Positions 31,994 through 43,858 of a DNA stretch of 64,000 bases are shown in pieces. The notes beneath the pieces are model-generated. The model was not told where the DNA came from, did no database searches, and was given only the letters and a program-made list of their open reading frames with translations. Origin of the DNA: Saccharum officinarum (taxonomy: Eukaryota; Streptophyta; Magnoliopsida; Poales; Poaceae). The number at the start of each line of letters is the position of its first letter. Position 1 is the first letter of the stretch. The stretch lies in the NCBI GenBank assembly GCA_020631735.1, contig CM036154.1:248001-312000 (forward strand), written 5' to 3'. The position numbers and the translations under genes are program-made.

Positions 31994-34900
31994 TTGTTTG
32001 TAGGTACCATCGGCATTGGAGGCTTGATTCAATTGGTTTTATTTTGTTCATCATATATTGAGTCAAGTTATGAAGCTCAATGCATATCCAATCCCAATGC
32101 CAAGTCAAAATGAGTGAAGTCCAAAGTACTACAACATACAAGTGCAATAATCAAAGTTGTGGTGATTTGGAATCATATTTGATGGCTTGCAAATATTCAA
32201 GTTGAAAGCTTGCTATGAATAATCATGAGCTAACCAAGGTATATCTCTTGTTGATTATTTCATTTGGGTGCATATGAGTTGATTGAATTGGATATATATG
32301 CAATGTTGCTTGCTATGAGATGATTGAATGGATTAAATGCTTAGTAATCAAGTTTGAATTGATTTGTGTTGGATAAATTCATGAGATGACCTTTAGTAAG
32401 TGGATTGAATGGATATATATGTCTTATGAAAGTATTCAAACAAGTTAGTTTCAAGTTTGATTCACTTTTGTTGAAGAATAGCTCATGTATTGAAATCTGT
32501 CCTATATTGAAAATCTGAGCTAGCAGTGATCTTAGCCATGTTTGAGTGATCAAATCTATTTGGATTGGCTTGAAATTTGGTATACATGCTCTACACTTAT
32601 GAAAGAAGATGCTGTAGAAATTTCATGAGAAGTGGATAAGAGATGCTTCAGTTTTGGAGTGCATCTTGTCAGCTATAGTGCAGCAGTTTTCAGCATGTAG
32701 CAGTGGTGGAAGATTTGAAATCTGGTAGCAATCTAGATGTCAAATGAATCTCAAATTTTTACAGTTGCTATATGACTTAGTGAATCACATCTCCACCAAA
32801 TTTTATGGCATTTGGATCTGTACATTGGGAGATATGAATTATTCTTTGAAGGGTACAGAATCTGCCAGAAAAGTGACAATCATTGGATTAATCTAGAGTC
32901 ACTTTGATTGAAAGGTCCTCAAGTTGGAAACATGTTTATAAGTGGTTGAGGTACCTAAGTTTGGTTTTGGATTGATCTAGAAGCATGAAAAGCAATGAGT
33001 ACAAGACTTTTGTATTGTGAAATGTACTTGGTGTACTTATTTGGTACTCAATTTGAAGATCAAGATCAAACTTAAGATGAAGATGAAGTTTAAGTTCTAG
33101 TGATGATTGGAGATCATTTGGTAGAAGAAAAGGACTTAAACAAGTAGAAAGAGTTGGACTCAAATGTAGATTCAAGGATTATTCATCAAGATTGAGTTCA
33201 TCATTTGGATCAATCAAACTATATCATTTCAAGTGAGTATCAAGAGTGGTTCTTTGGAGAAAGGTCACTTCTCCCTAGTGAGGGGCTTGCCGCCGTGTGT
33301 AGGTGAAACCAAGTTTGGGACTTGGAAGGCTAACATGGAAGTGGTGATCCGAGGAACTTGTGATGCTTAGTTGAAGCAATCAAAAGGGTTGATCAAGAAA
33401 AGCAAGCAACACCCAAAAGAGAGCTAGTCATATATTTCAAGTGGTATTCTAAGTAGTTCTCTCATGCAAGCATTGATCAAAAAGATGAAGCAAGCCAACC
33501 ACAACTCAAGAGATAGTGCACTTGATCATAAGTGGTTTTCATTTCATATGGGTGAAGAATGGATTTATCTATGATGATTGGTCTTCACCAAGCTTATAAA
33601 TTGGACTTCACATTGCTATTGGAGTAATGAATTGGAATCTATGTGACTATCCTCTACTCCAACATAGCAAAGGTATCATTGTAATGTGCATGATCATTTC
33701 ATCCCTTACTAGTATGCGGTTAGTGCATATAGTACATGCTTATTAGGATCATGCATAACAAATGAAAAGTTTTAAATTCATAGCCTACCACTATTGCTTG
33801 ATTGATTAATTGATCTAGTGGTATGGATATGAGTTTGTTCATGAGCTAGTGAACCCAAGTACTTGATCTAGTTTGGATTGCTAACAAGTGACAAGTACAA
33901 CATTGGCAAGATAACCCTTAGCATGAGGTGTGAAGAAGCTTGTCATTGGATCAAACCGGACTTGGAATCTTAGGCAAATCAACATAGTTCAAGTCATACA
34001 AGAAGCTCATGACAATGATAAGAGTACAAGCACAAGACAATAATGAAAATAGATATCTAGTTTGTTTCAAGTGGTATCTAGACTCAAATTGATCTTCCAA
34101 GTGGTATTCACTAGTGGTGTCTAGATCATCAACTTACAAGTGATATCTTACAAGTGGTACTCATGAAATAGAAAATGTTCAAGAAGTGAATATTATTGCC
34201 AAATCCTTCAAAGTGAATCCATACTAGAAAATTCTTTCAAATGGTATCACATTTCTACTCATGGTATCTTCACGTGGTATCATTCATGCAAGACGATGGT
34301 TTCACAAGTGATCCTCAACTTTAAGTGATCAAATCAAGAAATGCTACCCTCATCTCAAGTGGTATCTCAAGTGAATGACACATGCTATGACATAGGGGGA
34401 GGAGCCCCACCAATTGGTATCAAGGTCAAAGATCCTATGTGGAATCTCAAGAGCAACCATAAAGTTTGTCATTCCAACATATGTGGTAATGTCCATCAAA
34501 AATGCAATATTCAAGTCTCAACCATCTACCCCAATACAAGCCTTTGTATCAATTGAGAAGAACACCTTTTATGGAAATTGATGACAAAGGGGGAGAAGTT
34601 GGACAAAGATATGAAAGCTTTTTGAGCTTTGGGGAGAGATTGGAAAGATTGGACATGGACATGGACAAAGAGGGAGTAACATTGAAGAATGTAAGGGGAT
34701 CAAACATTCTTGGACAAAGAAAGCACACAAGTAGGGGGAGCAAGCTCATGAACTTTGATTGATTACATTTGATATGTGCATAATTCATGTGCTTGCTTGC
34801 ATTGCATAAGTTCTTAAATTCAATATGCATGCTTGTGTGGTGTATGCTAGTTATAGAACTTGAATGATGATTTGATAACTAGCATGCATAGGATGTTAGC

Positions 34901-35344
34901 TAGACTTATGATTATCATGCAAAAACTAGAACCTTGCTTATAATGTTGATCTCACGAGGTTTCTAGTGTTTTTGATGTCTAGCTACTCATGATGCTAAGG
35001 ATGATGGCAAACTTGTGATTTTCAAATGGTATCAAGCTACTAATTGGTATTGAGCTACAAAGGTTTATTCTATACACCTTAGCATCACTTAGTAGTGCTA
35101 ACCCTCCCACAAATTTCATATTTATGCATATGTGCAAGCTTGAAACCAAACCATTTGAGCACATATGTAGGGGGAGCTATCACTACCAAGTCGGATTTTA
35201 TGGTGCTTATCCAAATCTTGACATAGAGCTTAAAAGTTGGATAAGTAACATTAAATCCAAAACAAGTTAGCAATTTACACTTGTGTGAAGTGCTAGCTTG
35301 AAAAGCATAATTTCCATATCTTTGTAGAGTTGTCATCAATTACC
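31994..35344 (+). other. Post-gag non-coding internal region of element C
   Basis: About 3.35 kb, collinear with element A's region on the minus strand. No enzymatic motifs. Notable content: at least seven TGGTATC words (34072, 34242, 34262, 34275, 34360, 34415, 35027) and four internal AGGGGGAG-type purine tracts (about 34393, 34589, 34734, 35167) before the true polypurine tract. Parts, such as GAAGAAGCTTGTCATTGG near 33930, are homologous to the 3' region of the pol-bearing element D near 43027. Confidence 0.75.
34341..34556 (+). CDS. Small ORF of unknown function in element C 3' region (71 aa)
   Basis: Counterpart of 13885-14082 in element A, with one obvious substitution in the shared part (GGAPPIG against GGALPIG). 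It contains several TGGTATC words at the DNA level, so the apparent coding may be incidental to a nucleotide-level repeat. Confidence 0.2.
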   Translation: MLPSSQVVSQVNDTCYDIGGGAPPIGIKVKDPMWNLKSNHKVCHSNICGNVHQKCNIQVSTIYPNTSLCIN

Positions 35345-35358
35345 AAAAAGGGGGAGAT
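35345..35358 (+). promoter_or_regulatory. Polypurine tract of element C
   Basis: AAAAAGGGGGAGAT immediately before the 3' LTR TGAAAGG. Confidence 0.88.
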
Positions 35359-36879
35359 TGAAAGGTCCTTGTTTGGTTTTGGTAATTGAGTGACAACTTA
35401 GGTGGACTAATATGTGGTTATGTGAGATACACAGGAGATTAGTCCACATGTGATGGTGTCATGAAGGAGCTCATTGCATATGAGACATGACATGGAGTCA
35501 TGTGACCAAGGTGGAGAAGATCAAGATGAGGCTTGGCTTGATGGACCGGTTGCTAGGGTGAAGGGCAAGTTGTGTGATGGCTTGGCGCCGAAGGACCGAG
35601 GCAACGGTGAAGAGCAAGTGAGGTCAAGATCGATGAACCAATACGGTCACGTGATGATATGAAGTGGATCATATCATTTGGTGATTGGTTGGTGCATGTG
35701 TTGCATCAACATCAAGGAGATGGAGTGGAATGCGCAAGGCAAAGGTATAACCTAGGGCATTTCCATTTCACCGGTCATAGGTGTGTAGAGAAGTTTATGA
35801 CCGGATTTAGGATAGATGGCCGTACTATTAAGAGGGGCAAACTTGTTTGCATATCGGTCATCTAGTGCCACTCGTGTGATCTAACTATGCATCGTTGCTA
35901 GGATCGAGTGGCGTGGCAAGTTGAGTGGTTAACTCCTCGAAAAATGATTATGAAAATGCTAACACACGTGCACAAGGTGGTGATCACTTGTTGGTGTTGG
36001 CACATTTGCGAAGGCGGTGGAGTTTGAGCGGTAGAGAGGGGTTTGGGTTCCTCTCTCCCTCCCGCCGAGCTTGCGAGGCGGGATTCGGCGCTTTTTGGAG
36101 AAGTGAAACGCCTATTTTTTATTGCGCCGGAAGTCGGAAAAGAAACGGAGGCGAACGGAGGTCACAGTGGTGACCGGACGCTGCACCGGACGCGGTCCTT
36201 GCAGGACCGGACGCGTCCGGTCAGTGTCCAGTGACTGCGCGTTTTTCAGTTGTTTGATCGGACGCGAGGCGCGTCCGGTCACAGGCGATCGGACGCGTCC
36301 GGTCGTCCAGGGAGCTTACTGGACTCCGACCGGACGCGGGCACTGTGGCGTCCGGTCAGTCGGACCAGCGGTCCGGTCCGGTCGTTGCTTCGCAGTTAGC
36401 CGTTGTTCGATCGGCGCGTCCGGTCTTCACGGGACCAGCGCGTCCGGTCGTTCTCGGCGCGTCCGGTTCGTTGAAGAAGCGCGTCCGGTCGTTGGTTTTG
36501 ACCGTTAGGGTCAGTGACCGTTGGAGGATCTTAACGGTCGCATTTGAAATTCGAGGGACACGTGGACGTCGCAGGCGACCGGACGCGGCTGAGCGCGTCC
36601 GGTCAGTTACGACCGGCGCGTCCGGTCGTCCCGAATTTTGCCCAGTGAAGGGGTAACGGCTCTATTTGACCGTGGGGTTATAAATAGATGCCTTGGCCGG
36701 CTGTGGCCGGTAGTTGAGCACACTATAGTCTTTGTGACTTTGTGGTAGTGCTTGGGAGCCCTCTAACTCACTCATGCTTGATAGTGTTCATCGGATCGAG
36801 TGAGATAGCGATTCTAGTGCGTTGCTTTGAGAGATTGGCATCGTGTTGGCACTAGGTGATCGTGTTGCAAGCCGGTGGT
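35359..36879 (+). repeat. 3' LTR of element C (incomplete)
   Basis: Matches the first 1.5 kb of the 5' LTR, including the palindrome array (about 36170-36640) and TATAAATA (36679-36686). Extra or missing single bases accumulate towards the gap (for example GATTGGCATCGTGTTGGCAC against GATTGCATCGTGTGGCAC), which looks more like consensus error than natural divergence. Confidence 0.85.
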
Positions 36880-36979
36880 NNNNNNNNNNNNNNNNNNNNN
36901 NNNNNNNNNNNNNNNNNNNNNNNNNNNNNNNNNNNNNNNNNNNNNNNNNNNNNNNNNNNNNNNNNNNNNNNNNNNNNNN
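36880..36979. other. Assembly gap, 100 N
   Basis: Exactly 100 N, the usual placeholder for a gap of unknown size. Left flank is element C's 3' LTR; right flank is the end part of the related D LTR. The rest of C, E and B and the start of D must be hidden or collapsed here. Confidence 0.95.
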
Positions 36980-37298
36980 TTGGCTCAATACTTCGCCCTC
37001 GGTTGAATACCCTCCTAACTCAAACTCCACATACTGTTCTTAGTTATCTTTGCAAGCTAGTTAGCTTTGCTAGATAGCTCTTTGTTGTAGCTTGCTAGTT
37101 GTAGTTTCCTTCTCGTTTGACTTGTGCGGTTGAGTGCAATTACTAGAATTGTGAATTGGTTAGGTTGGCTTGCAAACACCCCGTAGGCTAAGCAAAACTC
37201 GCATCTCGCTATTTGTTTATTGATAAACTTGTTTAGCTTGTCTTTGTTAAAAATTTAATAGGCTATTCACCCCCCCTCTAGCCATCAAGACCTTTTCA
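36980..37298 (+). repeat. 5' LTR remnant of element D
   Basis: Matches the last part of D's 3' LTR (TTGGCTCAATACTTCGCC... to ...GACCTTTTCA) with several indels. The beginning is lost in the gap. Confidence 0.8.
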
Positions 37299-37310
37299 GT
37301 GTATCGGAGC
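37299..37310 (+). promoter_or_regulatory. Degenerate primer-binding site of element D
   Basis: GTGTATCGGAGC follows the LTR end. It is the iMet site TGGTATCAGAGC with one base lost and one changed. Confidence 0.6.
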
Positions 37311-37350
37311 GGTGGTCACCGTTTGTAAGGCTTAACAACCTCGGTGTAAG

Positions 37351-40300
37351 ATGGCTCAAGTTATGTTCAATCATGTTAATGCAAGCCTCCATTCTTTGAT
37401 GGCGTCTCTTCCTTTGATCATTGGAAAAGAAAGATGAAGCAATATCTAGGCAATATACATGAGAAGGTTTGGGATGTGACCAAAGAAGGATACGTCATTC
37501 TTGATGAGGAAAACCTCACTCCCAATGACCGCATCAACAAACAATGCAATACGGCGGCACTTGACACAATCTATCGTGCTTGATGATAAAGTATTTTGCA
37601 AATCAAAGATCTTGAAAAGGCAAATGAGCTTTGGATAAGGCTGAGAAACATATGAAGGACTTCAACGGTAAAAAGTGCCAAACTATATATGCTCAAGGAC
37701 AAGTTCTCCACATTCAAGATGAAGGATGATGATCCATCCCGAGATGTTCTATAGGCTCCAAGTCATTGTCAATGATCTCAAGGGGCTTGGGGAAGGTTGA
37801 GGACAAGGACTTCTCACACAAGTTCTTGATGTGCTTACCCAAGAAGTTTGCCACCTTGAGAAGAATGATCTTTAGAGAGGGATTGGACAAGGTCAAACCT
37901 GTGTGGAGATATAATGACCGATGCCCAATACAATGATGAGATGAGGTGAGAGAAGAAAGGAGACCAAGGTAAGCAAGAGAAGCCCATTGCATTCAAGGCT
38001 TCATCCTCTAAGGGCAAGAGCAAGGTAGAAAGTGATGATGATGATCCATTCGATGATGAGACCATGGCCTCCTTGTGCACAAGATGGGAAGGTTCATGAA
38101 GAAGAAAGGATATGGGGCAAGGAAGAGGAGAGACACTATAAAGGCAAAGACCCTTTGCTACAATTGCAATAGCCCTGATCACATAGGGGCGGATTGCCCC
38201 TATGAGATAAGAGATTTCATAATGGGGACTTGAAGCTCAAGAAGAACAAGAAGGATAAGAAAGAGAATGAGAAGAAAGCAAAGAAGAGCTTCACTTTCAA
38301 CAAGAAGAGAAGGGTGGTGGTTATGTAGTCACTTGGGATAGTGACAACTCCGATAGTGATGATGATGAAAGCTCTAGTGATGATGAGAGGATCACTCGGC
38401 GAGCCATTGCAAACATCGCCCTCTCCAACAAGCCATCCATCTTCGACACTTCATCAACATGCCTTATGGCCAAGCCTACAAGGTAAAATATGATGATAGT
38501 GATGATGATTCTTGTGCTAGTGATGATTGTAGGAGTGATGATGAGGAGGATGAGGACTACTCCAAGGATGATCTATTAGGCATAATAGATCATCAAACTG
38601 AGCAGGGACAACCAAGAAATATAAAATCTTGGAAAAGAGCTCATTGCCAAAGAGCAATGAAAATGATGCCTTGATGGAGGAGCTTGTTGCTCTCAAAAGA
38701 GTAGGAGTGCAAAGGATTGAACAAGAGCTCAAAGCTCTTAGGAAATCCTTTGATGAGCTAGAGGCTTCTCGGTGAGTGTCTAAAGGAGACCCACGAGGAT
38801 CTTGAAATTGCTCACACTAGGCTTAAGGAAGCCCACTCCACTCTACTTGAGCTCATCAAGGAAAGGACCTTAAGTTGGAGAAGTTCATGAAGGAAGCTAA
38901 GGAGGAGCAAGTGATTGTCACTTGTGATATTGGACTAACATGTGATATTATTGATGATTCTTTATTTGTTAGTCCTACTAATGCTTCATGTAGCTCATCA
39001 TCATCCACCACACCAACTCTACCTCTACTACTAGTGATTCATCACTTGTTGGTTGAGACTCTTAAGAGAGAGGTGGATGATCTCACCCGCGCATTTAGGC
39101 AATGCCTATGGTGGGGATGCCCGCTTGCTAAAATGCTTGGGTAGCCAAAGGTTCTCTCTTAACAAAGAGGGATTAGCTATACTCCCAAGAAGGGCAAGGC
39201 GGCCTTTGCTACTCCAAAGCCTCGCTTTGTGAAGGCAATGGTCGTTATTGCAATAGATGCAAGCAAGTTGGGGCATCTAGAGATTAATTGTAATAACAAG
39301 AACAAGAAAAATGCTAATGTACCTTACATTCCTTTTGATTCTTGTTATGTGCTTACCAAGGGTGAGAAAGGTGTGCATGCTAGGTTTGTTGGTACACCAA
39401 TTGTGGGCCCAAAGAAGAAGGCCATTTGGGTACCAAAGAGCTTAGTGACTAACCTCCAAGGACCAAACAAGTATGGGTACCTAAAAGACATTAATTGTTT
39501 TGTAGGTTAATTACAAGGCCAGGGGAGCATTGGGTGCTTGATAGTGGGTGCTCTCAACATATGACCGGTGATTCAAGAATGTTCAACTCTCTCAAATCAA
39601 ATGATAGTGGCATTGATAGCATCACATTTGGTGACAATAGCAAGGGTGTGTGGCTCTTGGAAGGATTGCAATCTCAAATGATCATAGCATTTCCAATGTG
39701 CTCTTAGTTGAAAAGTTGAACTTCAATCTTCTCTCGGTTGCTCAATTGTGTGATCTCGGTTTCAAGTGCATATTTGGTGTTGATGATGTGGAGATAGTTA
39801 GTGTTGATGGCTCTAACTTGATCTTCAAAAGGCTTTAGATATGAGAATCTATACTTGGTTGATTTCAATGCTAGTGACACTCAACTTTCAACATGCTTGC
39901 TCACCAAATCAAGTATGGGTTGGTTATGGCATAGAAGACTTGGTCATGTGGCATGAAGCAATTGACAAGTTAGTGAAGCATGACTTAGTTAGAGGCTTGA
40001 AGGATGTCACATTTGAGAAGGATAAGCTATGTAGTGCATGTCAAGCCGGAAAGCAAGTAGGCAACACTCATCCATTGAAGAGCATTATGAGTACTTCCAA
40101 GGCATTTGAGTTGTTGCACATGGATCTATTTGGGCCAACTACATACACAAGCATTGGTGGCAACAAGTATGGTTTTGTGATTGTGGATGATTTCACTAGA
40201 TACACATGGGTATTCTTTTCTTGTGGACAAGAGTGATGTATTTGATATATTCAAGAAGTTCATCAAGAGAGTGCAAAATGAGTTTGAGACACAATCAAGA

Positions 40301-42689
40301 AAGTAAGAAGTGACAATGGAAGTGAGTTTAGAAACACAAGAGTTGATGAGCTATGTGAGGAGCTTGGAATCAAGCATCAATTCTCGGCCAAGTATACACC
40401 TCAATCAAATGGCCTAGTTGAGAGGAAAGAATAGAACTTTAATTGATATGGCAAGATCAATGTTGAATGAGTATAATGTGAGTCATTCATTTTGGGCCGA
40501 GCAATCAACACGGCTTGCTTCTATAGCAACCGTCTCTATTGCCACAGTTCCTAGAGAAGACACCATATGAGATCTTAAATGGAAGAAAGCCCAACATTGC
40601 ATACTTTCGGGTATTTGGTTGCAAATGCTACATCTTGAAGAAAGGCACTAGATTGAGCAAGTTTGAGAAGAAATGTGATGAAGGACTTCTACTTGGTTAC
40701 TCAACTACTAGCAAAGCTTATAGAGTTTGGAAATTTGGCTAGTGGTTTACTTGAAGAAGTGCATGATGTTGAGTTTGATGAAACAAATGGTTCTCAAGAT
40801 GAAGAAGATAACTTGGATGATGTGAGAGGAACTCAATTGAGTAATGCTATGAAAGAAATGGATATTGGTGATATTAGACCAAAACAAGTAATTCATGTGG
40901 ATGATGACAAAGATCAAGTGCTCCAAAGTCCAATTACACAAGCTAGTGGTTCTCTAATGCAAAATCAAGCTAGTACATATCTCAAGTGCAACAAGATCAA
41001 CAAGTGGCTAGTTCATCATCTCCAACTCATGATCAACATCAACATCCAAGCAATCAAGTCAAGTGCTTCAACCAACTAACATTGCAAGAGACCATCCATT
41101 GGATTCCATCATTGGTGACATACAAAGAGGAGTTCAAACTAGATCAAGATTGACATCATTTTGTGCTCACTCTTCTTTTGTTTCAATGGAAGAACCCAAG
41201 GACATTGATAAAGCATTGAGAGATCCGGATTGGGTAAATGCAATGCATGAAGAGCTCAACAACTTCAAGAGAAATGAAGTATGGGAACTTAGTTGAAAGG
41301 CCTAAGGATCACAATGTCATTGGAACAAGATGGGTCTTTCGCACAAGCAAGATCAAGATGGGATAGTAGTAAGGAACAAAGCAAGACTAGTGGCTCAAGG
41401 TTACACACAAATAGAGGGTCTTGACTTTGGTGAAACTTATGCCCGGTTGCAAGATTGGAAGCAATTAGGATCTTTACTTGCCTATGCTTGTGCTCACAAT
41501 ATCAAGCTATATCAAATGGATGTGAAGAGTGCATTTCTCAATGGGTACATTCAAGAGGAGGTGTATGTGGAGCAACCTCCCGGTTTTGAAGATGACAAGA
41601 AACCCAATCATGTATACAAGTTAAGGAAGGCTTTGTATGGATTGAAGCAAGCACCTAGAGCATGGTATGAAAGATTGAGGGACTTCTTGCTATCCAAAGG
41701 ATTTGTCATGGGCAAAGTTGATACAACACTATTCACCAAGAAGATTGAGAAAGACTTGTTTGTGTTGCAAATATATGTTGATGATATCATATTCGGTTCA
41801 ACCAATCAAGATTATTGTGATGAGTTTGGAAAAATGATGGCCAAGGAATTTGAAATGTCAATGATTGGTGAACTTAGTTTCTTTCTTGGACTTCAAATCA
41901 AACAAATGAAAGAAGGTACATTTGTGAGCCAAACTAAGTACATCAAAGATATGCTCAAGAAGTTTGGCATGGAAGATGCAAAGAGTATTACAACTCCAAT
42001 GGGCACTAGTGGAAGTTGGATAGTGACAAGAGTGGCAACATGGTGGATCAAAAGCTATATAGATCAATGATTGGTAGCCTACTCTATGTGACGGCATCAA
42101 GGCCCGATGTGATGTTTAGTGTATGCATGTGTGCAAGATTTCAAGCCTCACCAAGAGAAAGTCATTTGAAGGCAACAAAGAGAATATTGAGGTACTTGAA
42201 GCATACACAAGATGTTGGATTGTGGTATCCCAAGGGTGCAAGTTTGAGCTAGTTGGATATTCGGATTCCGACTATGCCGGTGACAAAGTGGAGAGAAAGA
42301 GCACTCCGGGACTTGTCAATTGTTGGGAAGATCACTTGTCTCATGGTCATCCAAGAAGCAAAATAGTATTGCACTATCTACCGCCGAGGCCGAATACATC
42401 GCCGCGGGTAGTTGTTGTGCACAAATCTTGTGGATGAAGGCACATTGAAGGATTTTGGAATCAATTTCAAGAATGTGCCATTGCTATGTGACAATGAAAG
42501 TGCGTGAAGCTAACCAACAATCCGGTTCAACATCAAAGAACAAAGCATATTGATGTTCGCCATCACTTTATTAGAGATCATCAACAAAAGGGTGACATTG
42601 CTATTGAGAGTGTGGGCACCGAAGATCAATTAGCCGATCTATTCACCAAGCCACTTGATGAGAAGAAGATTTCACAAGCTAAAGAATGA
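37351..42689 (+). pseudogene. Gag-pol remnant of element D (protease, integrase, RT, RNase H), multiple frameshifts
   Basis: Copia order is visible across broken frames. Gag begins MAQVMFNHVN; a CCHC-like knuckle CYNCNSPDHIGADC lies near 38155. The gag/protease linker IWVPKSLVTNLQGPNKYGYL ends near 39480, followed by the protease segment WVLDSGCSQHMTG (39530). The integrase core reads LHMDLFGPT and YGFVIVDDFTRYTW (about 40115-40210). RT shows KARLVAQGYTQ and the catalytic YVDDIIFGSTN (about 41776). RNase H has YSDSDYAGD (about 42257) and ADLFTKPL (about 42635). Most breaks are single-base indels and few are base substitutions to stop, so some may be sequence errors in this gap-bounded contig. 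No intact polyprotein exists as given. Confidence 0.85.
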
Positions 42690-43848
42690 GTTGAACATAC
42701 TTGATTTCTCCAACATGAGTTGATGCACCCCATATATGACATGCCTCTCCTTCAAGCCCCAAGGTACAATTGGTTGACATGTCATACATTCTATACTAAG
42801 GACTTGTTTAGTGCATCTAGTCATGATTTCTTATGTTCTAGGATCATTCATGAAAATTAAATGAATTTAAAGTTTATATGGTGCCACTATTGTTTCCATG
42901 ACTTGTATGATCTAGTGGTAGCATATAACTTGTTTAAGTAGCTTGTGATCCTAAGTGTTTAATCTAGAAAACTTGTCTAAATATTTGCTTCAACATGGTG
43001 CATGATAACCCTTCTAGTGAGGTGTGAAGAAGCTTGCCCTTGGATCAAACCGAAGTATTTATTTATGCAAGCAATCTAGGTTGAATCATAAACTTGATCC
43101 TCACCCCATATTTCAACATGATAATCTATCTAAAGTTTGCCCTTTGTGGTCAATTGGTGCCAAAGGGGGAGAAAATGTTGTTCACAAAGATAGAATAAAA
43201 TGTTGTGGGGGAGAAAATGTTTGAGAAATGTTTCACAAGATCCTAAAGGGGGAATTGATAAAAGAAGCACACAAAGTAGAGGGAGCAAGCTTTTAAACAT
43301 GAATGTTGCATTTCTATGTGCACCTTATGTGTATGATGCATAGTTATGCATTTCGTTTTCTCCGATACATTGCTTGTGTGGTGACTTGCTAGTATAATTT
43401 GAATGATGCATTGTGATACTAGCATGAATAGAAAGTAGTTAGATTTTTCTTGCTTCATGTTTTTCAAAGTGGTACTAGAGCCTTGCTTATAATGTTGATC
43501 TCACGAGGTTTCTAGTTATGTTTGTGCTTTTACAAGTGGAATCTAACTACACAAGGTGCTAAGATGGTGTTTATCGCTACTCCGATGGTATCACGCTTCA
43601 AAGGTCTATAATCTAAAACACTTAGCACCTATTGGTAGACAATGCTCCTAATCTTTCCTATCTAACATGTATGCTTCCAAAATCCAAACATATAGCATAC
43701 ATGTAGGGGGAGCCATTGCTATCAATTTGAATTCATGATCACATGTCCATAATTCTTACACATGGTAATATACTTGGACAATGTGACATGGGTTCAATCA
43801 AAATTTTATCATAATATCTTTGTGAAAGGTTTGTCACCAATTACCAAC
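42690..43848 (+). other. Non-coding 3' internal region of element D
   Basis: No env-like frame. It contains repeated purine tracts such as AAAGGGGGAG, TGGGGGAG and TAGGGGGAG (about 43165, 43205, 43247, 43705) before the true tract, and homology to the corresponding regions of A and C. Confidence 0.65.
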
Positions 43849-43858
43849 AAGGGGAGAT
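43849..43858 (+). promoter_or_regulatory. Polypurine tract of element D
   Basis: AAGGGGAGAT directly before the 3' LTR TGAAAGTCC. Confidence 0.8.

Larger units (their letters stand above)
27745..36879 (+). mobile_element. Element C: gag-only Sirevirus-like retrotransposon, 3' LTR truncated by N gap
   Basis: 5' LTR 27745-30139 (2,395 bp), primer site 30142-30153, gag 30191-31993, non-coding internal region, polypurine tract 35345-35358, 3' LTR from 35359 running into the gap at 36880. The five bases before the element are AAGGG. It has the same plan as A but a shorter LTR that lacks the segment found in A and E around 26520-26580. No pol. Confidence 0.88.

Noticed and set aside
34341..34762. 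Envelope-like gene in the 3' region of gag-only elements
   Set aside because: Short overlapping frames without signal peptide, membrane segments or coiled coil; the DNA-level repeats explain the openness.
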